From assembly GCA_010094045.1 (NCBI GenBank), contig ML986639.1:186001-250000 (forward strand): DNA of 64,000 nucleotides. The letters are read 5' to 3'. The position numbers and the translations under genes were made by a program. Position 1 is the first letter of the stretch, and each line of letters starts with the position of its first letter. Source of the DNA: Lojkania enalia. Its lineage: Eukaryota > Ascomycota > Dothideomycetes > Pleosporales. Shown here one piece after another: positions 11,321 to 24,404 of the stretch. The notes under the pieces were generated by a model. The model had not been told where the DNA came from, searched no databases, and was given only the letters and a program-made list of their open reading frames with translations.

Positions 11321-14069
11321 ATCATTTAGTGCAAATCTAAATACTAACAAAAAAGCGATATATAAATTCTTAATATTAACACTTTATCAAATGTATCGAT
11401 ACGAGTAGCAGTCGATATCTACGGAGGATCAAGGTTATCTATACTGTTTGTTTAGTATCACATGATATCAGGACTAGTCCTTAATAGGGATAGTACCATA
11501 TATATAACCTTGTAATCACAATAACATTGCGGTCTAAACCTAGTTTGCTGCATTTCACCAGGAATACATCTACTTCACCCGGCAGCGTAGCACAGTCCCA
11601 TCAGCTAGCTAGGTCGAAGCGTCTCGAGAGCTCCCTTTCGACGTCATATGCATCAATACCCATATTACCGCAAGTAACTCGATGTTTATTGCATGAAATC
11701 TGTTAGCAGACAGGTATTGATCAAAGATCTTTGGATGATTGTGTCTTACAGTAGCCTTTAGATATAATCCGTAATGCATTACGCCGTTGCGATTTTTCTC
11801 CCCTGCCACCAGGGGGGGCTGAACGTGATGTTAGCTGGGAACTTGAAAATCGAAGGATTAACATACCGTGGAGTAACATTATCGGCCCCAAATTCATTCC
11901 AGTCCAATTATAAAATCGCGATACACTTAGGTTCAGTTTATGTGAACATACTTGACCTTTGCTGCATACAATATCTATATCATCTTCCCCGCCTTTACGA
12001 GGGCCTTTTTTCTTCTAAATATTCCCAGACCCGTTCTTGTATGAGCCGATTATATTCTTCACACAAGAAGATCAAAACCACGTCCTATCCGAGCTGCCGC
12101 ATATTCGACAAGTCTTTGACATGAATCTGGACGAGGTAAATGTCAGTATAATCTTACTAGGATGTGTAGTTTCATAGGGTTGGCAAAGCCACTTAAATAG
12201 CCAGTAGGTCATAAAGGTATAATCATCACCCTTCAAGATGGACCCTTTTTTCAGTTTGAGAAATCTGCCAAAGTGGAACGTATCACCCTTTCTCAATAAT
12301 GCATCTTCCATTCGTTCTTCGTCGACATACTGGTCAGAGAATATTCTAACGCTTCGATGCGAGCAGTCCGCACCCTCGTTACAAAGCGAGCCCGAGGCAC
12401 AATCTCCTGTTTCAGCTATATCAAGGTCCTCCGGATACACATAAGGAGACCCCCGCCTACCGTTCTACTTTCCAGTACTTCCATCGACTAGCATCTATCG
12501 CGCATCAAGCAGCATCAATTGCTGAGGTAAATATTGATGCATTGAAGGGGTGTAAGTGGCCTGCCTAGCTAGAGGCTGGCAGTGGCGAGACGATATAGGC
12601 CTGACAATATAGGCTAGCTATAATAGGATAGTAGAAACGCGCGACACCTTATCATCTTGATTAGGTAGTGGCGTATTAGCTTGTGTATTTGAATTCTCAT
12701 TGATACTGCCATGGTCTGTTGTGGTTAGAAATTCTTCGAGATGAGGAGAAATCAAACCTTTACCTAGGCTCTTTATGCCGCTCGAGACGAGCGTAGCGGT
12801 TCCCTGGGACCATCCGTATCTCAGCAAGAGGCGGCCATTTTGGTGGGCAAGACTCGGTCTTATTACATAAGGGAATGAGGCACAACGCTCGCATACACTA
12901 GGAGTTCCTCGGATCAAGGGTCTTAAGGGAGCTAGAATATTGAGCCTCCTCAACAACAATCCGGCTGAGGTGCTTTTATCTAGGACTTGTTATGTGCGAT
13001 CTACATTCACTATGCCCATGTTTAGTCCGCCCCCAACCCTCCAATACGGTTACACATTGACCTTTGCTAACTAAGAAGTGGCCGTAAGGGTTTGTAGCAC
13101 GGATCCCCCAAACTCCCCATAGCGACAAGTTAATAGTCAATACGTATATCGGTTAGTTGTAGACAAAAGCAAACCGTACTAAATAATAACTAATGATTAA
13201 GTCGCTGAAGATAAGACAGGTGCTAGAATAAGACTGCTCGTCTCTATAGGTAGCTGAAATAAACGCAGTGCTTACAGCAGTAGTAGCGGCGAATTGCTTG
13301 CTGATTGAATGAATGGCCAATCTTCAGATGATGACAACCTTCCGTTCTGGTGCGCGGCAGCTGCCAGACACTTATACTTTTAGCATCATTTATGTACCTA
13401 ACTGAAATCCCACGAAATATCGCTCGCAAGTGCAATGTAAGTTTGCCTTCTTTTAATAATAAAATCGTCACAGCATAATCCGGCCAATCCTTCCTATACC
13501 CTCAGTATTGACTTTTCAGCACTAAGCCACTGAACCTTGCCAGGTATGTACTACCGCCTAATGCGGAGTCTTCCAGGGTTTATTGTATCGTTGCCTTCCA
13601 GTATCGATTTCATCAAAAGTGGTCGCTCCAATTTTCGCGCGATGGCTAACAATCTATCACGTGGTCCAACAATGAATAACAGCTCTATGTTCCTCTGAGT
13701 ACTACTACATCGAATAAAGAGATCGCATTCTAGATTCTTCATCATTGCGTCTAAACAAGCCAGCTGGATCAGACTCAACTCTCGGTTGTATCAGTGACGA
13801 TCGATCACGCACTCACCTAGAATCTGGCAACACCTCGGAGGAACAAGAATATCTGAAATGTAAACTAGAAGCTTTCACTTACTAATCACTAGCCAAAGGA
13901 AATTGAAAGAGTGATTGTGGACAAAAGAAGCCTTTTCGAGGCAAACATGATGAACGGGATAAGGAACACTCTTTTGCCCCGGCTTCATCTTAAGCTTCCT
14001 TATGACTGCTCTCCGTAAACCCTAGAGGTTTCACGAGACGCAGGCACCAGAAGGCACCAAAATCCAATC
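11321..14069. other. Relic-rich stretch without a confident gene
   Basis: The left part (11340-11530) is AT-rich. A minus ORF at 12072-12440 (122 codons) has a protein-like core (ERMEDALLRKGDTFHFGRFL, TYWLFKWLCQPYETT) and may be a broken gene, but I do not recognise it. A minus ORF at 12618-12959 (113 codons) and short ORFs at 13244-13471 and 13551-13778 have no signature. I would treat all of these as unsupported until a search is run. Confidence 0.4.
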
Positions 14070-14720
14070 ACTCTCTAAAAAAATGGCCGAAAGTCGTAAA
14101 TTCCGGGAATGGTTTTTCTCGACCAATGTAGTATTGTTGTGCATCAACAGCAACGTAGAGCAAGAAAAATTCGTTCTACATTCCTTAACCAGCTCTTTGT
14201 TCAAAATTTGGAGGAGAAGGAGGGCTTGTTAGTGCTCCACTACTTTTGTGGACTTCATACTACCCCTGCAAATGCTGCGGAAGAAGTCAGCGTGCCACCA
14301 ATGCTCTGCAGGCCATACTGACACACCTCCTGAAAGTTGACGATATGGATAGAAAACAGTATCTTCCATCTCTCACCCCGCCACAGGTCTAGGACATGGA
14401 AGATATTTCTTTGAAAACCACGTGAATACGTGTCTCAGCGTGATTGAGGAGTTGCTGTCTTGTATACTTATCGATTGCAGAGGGATAGTCATTAGTGTTG
14501 ATGGCATTAGATGCCATGAAGGCGGTCAATGACGAAGTTCTATGAAGCGAATAAAAAAGCGGTTTTCAATATTAGCTAATAAAGATCACACAAAGACGTC
14601 TAGGAGCGCGTTGAAGGTATTGTTCATGGTTTCGTAGCATTCGTCACTAAGTAGAAAGGATTAAAGGATAGAGATCCTTGATTTGCCTGCAGAAGTGGAT
14701 AGTGCAGAGGACGGCTTCGA
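14070..14720 (+). pseudogene. Possible relic of a NACHT/AAA-type NTPase-like protein
   Basis: Two plus frames give pieces that resemble a family of large fungal P-loop or NACHT-like proteins. One reads MAESRKFREWFFSTNVVLL and then, after a frame change, EEKEGLLVLHYFCGLHTTP. The other reads CLSVIEELLSCILIDCRGI followed by VISVDGI, which could be a decayed Walker B strand. Frames shift several times and stops interrupt. No Walker A (GxxGxGKS/T) is visible. The assignment is tentative; the pieces could belong to another long cytosolic protein. Confidence 0.3.
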
Positions 14721-15642
14721 TAACCTCAGTAATTGTGACTGATTACCAGATGAAAGTTCATCTCGTTACCAGAGCTCAAGACATTTTCCCGGCTACTACA
14801 GTGTGTTGCACACCTAGCATTCGTGTTAATGTTGCATCGCATTCGAATTGCAGACTGTAGGCCCAAAATCCACCGGTCAGTCTGAGGATTATCGTCACTA
14901 GGGTCGCCACTCTTGATCGTGAATGTCATGGTCGCACAGTGAGGGCTCGCCATAATGGCGGCAGCCACTAAGATGTCGGTCGTGGAGCATTTTCGGCCTT
15001 AAAACAAATATTCAAAGTTAAACGCTGCCTTCGACGGCATGCATACTTTTGCGAATGTTGTACACATTTCATAATCATCATTGCCAAAGACTATTAATTG
15101 GACGGCAAAGAAGTCCGAGAAAATCTGTGAGTAACACAGAAAGCCTCGCGCATCGTTTAGAGTTACAGGCGCTTTAGAGTTTACGATCACGATTGTTTGC
15201 ATGTACCTCACTCTGAGTGGAGTTCGTCCTTTCCATCAACTTTCCGGATGCTGATGGAAGGTTGTCACGTGTTTCTACTATTATAGTGGGCCTCTTTTCA
15301 GGCCTATGTAGTCTCACCACTGCCAGTCTCTGACCAGGCAGGCCACTTACCCTCCTTCAATACATCAATATTTGCCTCAGCAATTTATGCTACCTGATAC
15401 GCGACAAAGGTCGCACCGGGACGAGCAGGAGAGCATTCAGCGTGTGTTACCACCATAAACAGCGCTCCATCGTGCATACATGTAGCGTCAAATACGTATG
15501 GCGATTTCCTGCCTAGAATATCGTTGTAATTCGACGGTCTAGGTTCTACATGCTATTTACACAGCCTACACATCGGTGCGAATGCCTTTTTATATCAGAT
15601 GTACAAAGTCTTTCATCAGTGCTTGCCTGCATATAGTAAACC
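14721..15642. other. Gene-free stretch downstream of the xylanase gene
   Basis: Short minus ORFs at 14726-14968 and 14999-15211 look partly protein-like but carry no recognisable motif. The right end is the 3' flank of the GH10 gene, which is transcribed toward this region. I see nothing else. Confidence 0.4.
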
Positions 15643-16913
<1,271 letters not shown>

Positions 16914-16970
16914 GCTAGTCGACTGATCGATCTATTACTGGGAATGTTTGTAGACTGGTGACGATCCCAT

Positions 16971-16980
16971 CTATATATCT
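16971..16980 (-). promoter_or_regulatory. TATA-like element of the xylanase gene
   Basis: AGATATATAG read on the minus strand, about 58-67 bp upstream of the start codon, is a plausible TATA-type box for a short leader. No clear XlnR-type GGCTAA pair was found in the next 600 bp by eye, so regulation is open. Confidence 0.3.
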
Positions 16981-17732
16981 AAGCCACACTGAAGTCCATG
17001 ACCCGTCTGAGCCCGGGTTTCGCAAAAGGCTTCTAGAATAACCGTCTTGACATTTTCGGTCTAAAGTAATTGCTCTCACTAACCTCATTGTTCCTTTGAC
17101 TACGGCTATATTAGCATCAACGTATAGTCTTCGAGGAGATGAAAATGCACTTAGCAGGGATTAATTCTCATATGGGGCAATGTGCCACACTAAATCATGA
17201 TTGCGTTCGACTATCTAGAACAGACCGATCGATAATATTTCCGGGATGACGGACCTACGGTTGCATGGTTTATTGGGTAAGGCCTTTACCCATTTACCCG
17301 TCTAAGACCTTGGCTTCCCCGCAGCCTCACCTTATTCTATGCATCTACGATCTCGCGATGATGACAATGTCATGTGTATTTGTAAAGTACATCCTAAATA
17401 ATTTGTGGAAGAGTACGCACTATGTCATAGTCGATCATTGGGGGTGTCTTGGAGACATCGAGGACTTATGTAACAAGATGCCTCGTGCTGGCCATGGAAT
17501 TCAACGCGGCTTCTATTCAAGTCTTGGATAGTATGATCAGTACGTGCTGTTTGGCGTGATATAAATCCGGTTGCCATTAGCACATTTCGAGTTTATAATC
17601 TAATTCCACACATGTGTTGGAGTTCTCATATATGAGAGAACTGTTCACTATCCGCGCCTTTACTGGTTACTCAGATGCTATCCTTCATCGACAGGGCATT
17701 CTCACTTACCCCAGACTTGTCGCTGCGTACCC
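16981..17732. other. Intergenic region upstream of the xylanase gene
   Basis: No supported gene. A plus ORF at 17265-17531 (88 codons) has no signature. The stretch is the promoter side of the GH10 gene and the 3' side of the coiled-coil gene; both are read leftward. Confidence 0.5.
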
Positions 17733-18548
17733 TTAAACATCCAGGAACTCACCCCAGAACTCCTTCATGCTCCGGAAGCTTTCATCTTCAAGTACTCCTC
17801 GGAACTGAATCTCTGCCTCAAGCAAGTCAACTTCACCAATCCGACTATCTTCTTCACCGGACTCGCTACCATCATTCTCATCAATCTTATCTAAGGCTTC
17901 CATTAGTTTCTCTCCTACCCTCTCTAGCTCCTCGATTCGCTCAATGGCCGCATTTAATGCTTCCCGAAGTGTCTGCTCAGAGCTCTGCTTAGCCATGCTG
18001 CCGAGGTGGGCTTTGAGCCGAAGGTTACGCTGAAGCACCTTTTCCTTGGCGCGGTCCGACTTCTGAAGACGCAGGATATTACAATCAGCTTCTTCGAGTT
18101 TCTTGTCTAAGTCATCGCACTTCGCTGATACATTGTGGAAACGGCCCAGGAGTGATCTTCCGGTGGCAAGGGCGTCGGCGAGGCGGGATTGGAGGGACTT
18201 ATTCGTATTTGAAAGATTAGTAAACTTAGTGTTGGATAGCTTGAATGTGTGCGAGAGGTCCTTGATTTCTCGACGTTGGGCCAGGGAGAGGGTGCGCCAA
18301 TGGTTTCGGTCGCGACGAAGACGGGAGATAAGGGACTTCGCGGCTGTGAGTTGGACGCAATGACTCGCCTCTCCCTCTTCGAGTACTATCGGGGTGGGAG
18401 AGCGGAGTATGGTTCGAAGTTCCGTTGGAGACGCAAGATGGGTGGTAGGGAGGTCAAGATGAGACGCGTGTCGAGGGAGTAAGGTCAAGGGGGTTCTATT
18501 CTTCATGTTAGTGGGGGCGGAGGTTCGCGTATTTGGTTGGTCTGCCAT
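17733..18548 (-). CDS. Coiled-coil protein of unknown function
   Basis: Uninterrupted frame; I start at Met (MADQPNTRTS) because its context CAAAATGG is good, and the 62 residues upstream look like untranslated, low-complexity Leu/Ser sequence. This gives 271 residues. Residues 1-60 are Pro/Thr-rich. From about 65 to 210 the protein is rich in Leu, Glu, Lys, Arg and Gln in heptad-like spacing (LISRLRRDRNHWRTLSLAQR, KKLEEADCNILRLQKSDRAK, AAIERIEELERVGEKL), a long coiled coil. A short acidic stretch (ENDGSESGEED) precedes the C-terminus, which ends RSMKEFWGEFLDV. There is no signal peptide and no catalytic motif. Such proteins often act as scaffolds, but nothing here shows a specific role. Confidence 0.7.
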   Translation of the reverse strand: MADQPNTRTSAPTNMKNRTPLTLLPRHASHLDLPTTHLASPTELRTILRSPTPIVLEEGEASHCVQLTAAKSLISRLRRDRNHWRTLSLAQRREIKDLSHTFKLSNTKFTNLSNTNKSLQSRLADALATGRSLLGRFHNVSAKCDDLDKKLEEADCNILRLQKSDRAKEKVLQRNLRLKAHLGSMAKQSSEQTLREALNAAIERIEELERVGEKLMEALDKIDENDGSESGEEDSRIGEVDLLEAEIQFRGVLEDESFRSMKEFWGEFLDV

Positions 18549-19437
18549 TTTGAGCAAAAAGGAGACAGGAGAGAGTTGATAGGCCAAAAACCGGGAAGGG
18601 TAAACGGAGCGTGTGGGAGATAAGGACAATGAATTGATATGGGATAGGTATAGTGCGAGAAGACAAAGATGGCTTCGTTGAACAATGCTTGGTGAGAAGC
18701 GAGGAAAGTTGGAAAGCTGACCATGGATTAGCAATAATTCTCGATAAGCAAGACAATATTTCAGTGTGGGTGTGGCAGTGAAGGTAGTGACGTAGTGAGA
18801 AGAGATGGAAGCGTTACCTGAAAGAGGTGACTAGACAAAGGAATAAAGACTTAGACTTGAGCAACGAATTCCCAATCGCGGAGAGGACCTTACACCATAA
18901 TATGCATAATTCTTAATTTTGTTGAGGCTTCTAGAGGACGAGAGAGTGTTGGGAGGGGCTTGCAAGAGTAACGTTTAGTTTCAAGGTGCAGATAAGCTAG
19001 TTCTGCAGGTCGGTCGCTAATAAACGTGAGGCTATTCACCGGCTTCAGGACAGAAAGTCGATACCCACTGCCATAATAATCGGATCCTGACTATCGATAC
19101 GACGGCTTAGAGGCGTACCAGCGTATAAATAGTGGCCAGAAAATATTCCCTGGGTTGCGCCTGCTACGACGTAAAAAAAGCTCGGTTACGTCTATAGGCC
19201 AAGAGCTGCAGCAAACAAACAGGTGGCGCCTCTAAAGAGAGCCACTGTAATAATTGGCATGGGTATTGTAGGAGCGAGCGTATGGCTCGACGAGCTACCA
19301 GCGGGCCAAGCCAGCTGGGTAACTTGAGTCAGTGGGCGATTGAGTCTCGGTGGTTGTTTAGCTACATACTAGAGCCACAAAGATTGGCGCATACTTGATA
19401 ATACCCCAACAATTATCAACCAGCCCATCTCGCTAAG
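18549..19437. other. Gene-free stretch, possible oxidoreductase trace
   Basis: It holds the promoter and leader of the coiled-coil gene on the left. Around 19237-19310 one plus frame reads ATVIIGMGIVGAS, similar to the GxGxxG start of FAD oxidoreductases, but no convincing domain follows. I do not call it a gene. Confidence 0.35.
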
Positions 19438-19545
19438 CTAACTCGCCCTCACAGCTGACGTCGAAACACCACTGATACTGGCAAATTTTTCTTCTCTAGC
19501 CTGGGTGACTGTGCAGGTGAAGTCAGCTGTCATAGAAGCACCCTC

Positions 19546-19987
19546 TCAGGCACGGTTGTAGTCCCAAGTGAAACCGAAGGCTTCAGTGAGGTGGAGCTCC
19601 CAAGTGGAGTCTCCTTGGGTGATGGCATATGGCGCGTAGTAATCTTCTTGGCGATGGAGACGTGCTTTTACAGTGGGAACAGGAAAGTTGGGAGGAGAGC
19701 CCCTGATGAGGGTCAACTCTAGGAGAGGAAAGCTACCAGCAGATGCAGTAGCTAAAGCGTCGCCTTGCGGTTAGGATGGTTGTGTACGGAATAGCAATAG
19801 GTATGACGAACGACATACCTCGTATTGAGGCCGGGGGGCTGTTAGAAGTCGCAGAACACGATTTCGTATAGGTTGTCCGGCCGGACTCAGAACTCTTGAG
19901 CGTGAGCGTCCTGCCAAATGAGTTGATCAACGTGACTGTTGACTGCGTAGCGACAGCTGCGACGAGCAAGGAGATAGTAGAGCACAT
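19546..19987 (-). CDS. Small secreted protein, effector-like, possibly cut short by TGA
   Basis: Two exons, 19987-19819 and 19751-19546, give 124 residues. The intron (19752-19818, 67 bp) has GTATGT, a perfect CCTAACC-type branch site and TTTAG. The N-terminus (MCSTISLLVAAVATQSTVTLI) looks like a signal peptide, so the product is probably secreted. After the intron the frame reads GSFPLLELTLIRGSPPNFPV, YYAPYAITQGDSTWELHL and FGFTWDYNRA, then TGA. The frame then stays open for 36 more codons (GASMTADFTCTVTQ...) to a TAG at 19438, and that part contains a Cys that could pair with the Cys in exon 1. The TGA may therefore be a recent premature stop. I recognise no named family. Met at 20065 is an alternative start but would spoil the signal peptide. 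Confidence 0.6.
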
Positions 19988-21736
19988 TATAAATGTTGGC
20001 AACGCTACAAGAAATTCCCAAAACGCCTCCAAAAAGGAAAGATTGGAACGAATAAAGTGTTGCATGGACACGGCGTCACAACAAGCTATATATTCTCGCG
20101 GACGGAGTGTTTCCATTCTCAGAGCCAGAGCTCTGCTGGCTAGCTGATTTGTAGCGTAGTATCTTGAAGAACAGGGGTCTCGCGCAATACAGTCAACTGG
20201 AGAGCGCAAGACGACGACAGATGCGAATGGCTGTGGTAGTGATCCGAATGTGTAACCTCGGAACCGCGGAAGTTACTAATAATAGCGCTCTAGCACGTGC
20301 CCAGCTAGGACGAAAAAGGGCAAGCAATATGCAACCAAGCCTTCACCCCTACAGTAGCATTCTGCGATCAGCAACAGCGCATTTCACAGCCCGCCTAGCA
20401 GCGTGACACCCAAGTGCTGCAGTCGATCTTCAATTCGAAGAGATGAGCAGCGTTGAGATGTCTGGGCTGAACGCCTCCATCGCAAATGCTCTCTCACCTG
20501 TCTCTGCACCCCTTTCTGCTGTACTACTCCGTATTCGTAAATGCATCAATAATGCGCTTGTCAGATACCCTAGCAGGAGTGCCTCAGTTAAATTGCCTCC
20601 TATTTTATTTAATATTGTCCTACTCACGTGACGCGAGTCACTCTCATCATGGTTAGTCGAGGTGATGCTTCCGGGACTCCAAATTGTAGCGTCACTGTTC
20701 GCTTTGCCACAAACCGAATTGAAAGACACGCGCAGTCCCGTGCACAGTACGGACAAGAAGGGTCTGGCCAAGAGTAGCTCTAGAGCCAATGATTGGGTGG
20801 TGCCATGAGCTCTATGACCAAGCGTCTAACGTACTGGCAATTGCAACCCTACCTCTCTTCACCCTCTCCTGAATGCAGCGACCGTTCTATCTACGATGCT
20901 AATGTACAGTATATTCTACGTTACCTCATTTTAATCACTTACACTATGTTAATGCCCCAACCAGTAATCTGTAGAGCCTCTTGCTAAGGTCGGCTCATAC
21001 CATTGCTCTGGCTAGCAACGGCACGGTTCTTTGCACTTCTCACACCTTCATTTCCGATCCGGTGAGAAATCACAATTGTTCGACCTTTGATCTTTGCACC
21101 TGCATTAACCTGCGTCTCTTTCTCCGAGTCCAAGCGAGATGCCATTCCTAGCCATTCGCCTTCCGCTTTAGTCAAATTCGTGGCTTAGAAACGGAAGTTC
21201 GTGCACGTGATGTCGGACTTTTGGCCAGGCACCTACGTTTCGGACTTCGGCAGCTTTCAGCTTTAACCTATACTTAGCCTTCTTCGTAATCGATTCGATG
21301 TTGAAATCTTGTTTGCCTTTACCATGTCTGCATTGATTAATTCCGTCCTCTAGCCCACCCCTGTGCGGATCGATTCCTTTCCGGTTATGGTTCAGCTGGC
21401 AGTATCCCGGACCAGCCCTACGCGGACTTTTGATGATCACCGTTCATTTGGCCTTTACAGGTTGTATACGATGGTTAATCTCCCCAGGCTCGCGTCCTGG
21501 AGCACCAAGGCCGTTTAGCACCGGACTATCTTAACGAGTATTCACAGCTGGAGATTTCATGCTAATGGCAGCGAGTATACAAAAGACGATGATGTCTCTC
21601 AGCAGAAATACCACCGGGTTGATATCATTCTTTCCGGGAACAATACACTCGTTAGTGTTTCTTTGAGTCAGTCTTTCCGAGCCATTGGCAGCTCTCACAT
21701 TCGTTTCACCATCGTAAAGCATAATTTGCTATCAAC
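19988..21736. other. Intergenic, no supported gene
   Basis: Several ORFs of 60-120 codons occur on both strands (for example minus 20430-20789 and minus 21168-21440) with no signature, no splice pattern that joins them and no signal peptide. The right end is the promoter of the DUF7223 gene. Confidence 0.45.
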
Positions 21737-24404
21737 ATGATATTCAGTTCCCGTAGCATTTTGTCAGCCTTTCTCGTTTCATCAGTCGCCTTTGCTGCAT
21801 CTAACATTCAACTCAAACCTATCAATGACCCCTCCGAACTGACTTCGGGCCATTTCTCAAAGCGCGATGCACCGGACGGCCTCACTCTACTTCCTATTGA
21901 GGATCCGGGGGTTCTCACTCACGGTCACTCGCTGAAGCGTGAGGTCCACGGCAACGACGTCTTTAACCCTACAAGCCAGAGGTCTTTTTTCTGGGGTGCT
22001 TATGGTATGGAAAAGTCTCACCGCCTTGCGATATCCGTAGAATAACATGTCAACAGCTAGCAATACCATCTATACCGCCAACTTCACACTTCACAATGAG
22101 GACGAAGATGAATACATCCTAGCCATTGAAGACTTTGCGAGGCGGCTTAAGTCCATTAACTGCGGATCCGCATCGGCACCTTTCACTATCGAGTTTAACG
22201 ACAAGCCATCGTTCAAGTATGCAAAATACGCCTGGGAGTGGGTCAATAAGGAAGACGAAAATAAATTTACGCTCGTTACGAAGCCAAACCAATGCTACTA
22301 TGGCGATGACCGTACTCCATATCTTGTATCCGACATCAACTTTGACGAATCCAAGCTGTTAGCTAAGCTCACTGCCAAAGAGAGGCCATGGGGTGAGGTA
22401 GCGCACACTTTCCGTTTAACCCTTAACCATGAAGTTCTGGATCCCGACACCGTGAACGTGACTCACCCCCACCTCATGCACATGAAACGTGCCACCAAGA
22501 CTATGGACCTCAGCCATTCGTTCAACCAGAATCTTTTTAAATTCAACAAGGGCGGAGCGGTCGGTGAGATCGACGTCAGCGCCGATGCATCCATTACCAC
22601 CGGTGGTCAGATTATCGCGGATCTTGACATCGAATACAAATGGTTCATCCCAACCGACCTCAAAATCAACATCCGCCCGCAAGGCGTCAACGCAGAATTC
22701 CTACTCTCGCTTCAGGCTGATGGGAGACTCGGCAATCCTATTGACTGGGCCCTCAAGCCCGAAATCGAGATTCCAGTTGGCGCACTCAATATCAAAGGAA
22801 TCCTAGAAATTGGGCCGTTCGTCACAATGGGCGTTCATTACGGATCTACTGCCCTTGAGGGCACCGCCAGGGCCTCTATCGGTGCCCGAGCCACCATTGA
22901 TGACTCTGCGACTGTTGATGTCAAGCTTCGGCATCCGAGCGATAACCGCATCTCGGGCTGGACACCTCATTTTGAGAAGATCGATCCCACATTCAGTGCC
23001 CAAATTGGCGGTAATGTGAAAGCTTGGGCTGAGCTCGGTATTCAGATTAAGGCTGAAGCTCTCGGTCGCTGGGGATACCAGGCCAGTGTTGACGCTCAGC
23101 TACCCTACTTCGAGGCTACTTTCGCGGCAAAAGCCGATAGTAATGGTGTTTGCGGAACCCCGAAGGCCTTCGGTGTAGACCTCGGTGCTAATGTTGGTAT
23201 CAATGTTAATCTCAACGCCGGAGAGGTTGATGAGTCTCCCAGCTTCCAAAAGGATCTATTCCAGACTTCCTGGCCGCTTTTCAGTACCTGCCTTGCGTTC
23301 GGGCCTGATGTTGGTGCGCCGACGCCAAGCCCAGAGCTCCCCTCTTCGAATTTAGTGGCCCCTACAAGTGTCATTGCAGCACCGACCCTTGCTCCGAGTT
23401 CAGTGACACCTACAAGTGGCATTATCGAGTCTACAATTGCTCAGAGCAGCGAAATTGTATCACCATCCGTCTTGTCAAGTGTTCTAGTCGATGAACCTAT
23501 CATATCAAGTGTCGCAGATTCATCGGTGGCATCTAGTGCCATAATAAACCCAACTGATCTTTCAAGCATTGTCATCGATCCGACGGCTCTTCCCGACGAT
23601 GATGAAGGATCTCTCCCAGAACCGTCAGATAATCCCCACCCGATCAGCACCGGATCGAGCCTACTACCTTCCACCACTGCTGCCGCTCTGCCCAATAACT
23701 CCGATGCCCCTACCTCAACCAAACCCGGTTATCCCGTATATTCACCTTCGAAGAAAGCTACCACATACAAGGCGCCTATTCCCACCAAATCTGTGTATCC
23801 TATCTACTCTCCTTCGTCTAGCAAGTCCACTTCCAGCCCTTGCAAATCAAAGACAACATTGAAGACTAGCGTTAAGACTCCCGTATCAACCAACCAGGCA
23901 TACCCAGTATCTTCTAGTGTACCGTCGTATAATTCTTCGACCAGAGCCGGCTACCCTATTTATTCGAGCACACCATCCTCGACATATGCACCGATCCCAA
24001 CCAACCCCGAGTATCCAGTCTATTCCAGTGTTCCTATTCCGTCGTCAACCCACGCGTCCGCATCCAATACGCCCGCTTATCCTATATACTCAGAAGTACC
24101 GTCATCGAGTGATGTGCCCTTGCCTTCCACGCCAGCATATCCTGTGTATTCTGAAATGCCATCGTCGACTGTCGAGTCTCTGCCTAACACTCCTGTTTAC
24201 CCGGTATACTCTCCATCGACGCCCGAATCTTCGGCTTATACTCCGGAGCCTCCAGTATATTCTCCAGAGCCTCCATTATATTCGTCTGAACCTCCAGAAT
24301 ATACTTCAAAGCCGCCAGTGTATACTCCGCCGACATACGATAGCTACAGACCGTATTATGGAGGCGGTTACAGGCCTGGCAGGGTCAATTATAGGCCTTT
24401 CTAG
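21737..24404 (+). CDS. Large secreted DUF7223-type protein with Kex2 repeats and Tyr/Pro/Ser tail
   Basis: Two exons, 21737-22004 and 22057-24404, joined over a 52-bp intron (GTATGG...CAACAG), give 871 residues. Residues 1-20 are a signal peptide ending SVAFA. Residues 21-68 hold two similar segments, each ending in a Lys-Arg Kex2 site (42-43 and 67-68). A further Lys-Arg at 233-234 precedes the main domain. That domain (about 235-480) reads TMDLSHSFNQNLFKFNKGGA, SADASITTGGQI, KWFIPTDLKI, EIPVGALNIKGILEIGPFV and ARASIGARATI, which I recognise as fungal DUF7223. A Ser/Thr/Pro-rich, O-glycosylation-prone region follows. The last 220 residues carry repeated YPVYS/YPIYS and PPVYS motifs. The end (YGGGYRPGRVNYRPF) lacks a hydrophobic GPI signal, so it is probably released or wall-bound through the tail. 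The biochemical role of DUF7223 is not known. Confidence 0.88.
21797..21940 (+). repeat. Two Kex2-bounded peptide repeats in the DUF7223 precursor
   Basis: Residues 21-43 and 44-68 align as L-x-P-I-x-D-P-x-x-L-T-x-G-H-x-x-K-R. Both begin right after a cleavage point (signal peptidase or Lys-Arg) and end in Lys-Arg, so Golgi processing would release two related peptides of about 21-23 residues after trimming. Confidence 0.65.
23725..24336 (+). repeat. Degenerate coding repeat: YP(V/I)YS then PP-x-YS units
   Basis: Eight units of the type (G/V/A/E)-Y-P-(V/I)-(Y/S)-S, spaced about 15-30 residues, are followed by four closely spaced PPVYS/PPLYS/PPEYT/PPVYT units. Linkers are rich in Ser, Thr and Pro. 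The pattern suggests a wall-associated or extended glycosylated stalk. Confidence 0.75.

Noticed and set aside
19237..19310. VIIGMGIVGAS, a possible FAD/NAD-binding start
   Set aside because: Only a short GxGxxG-like string; no further oxidoreductase motifs follow in any frame.
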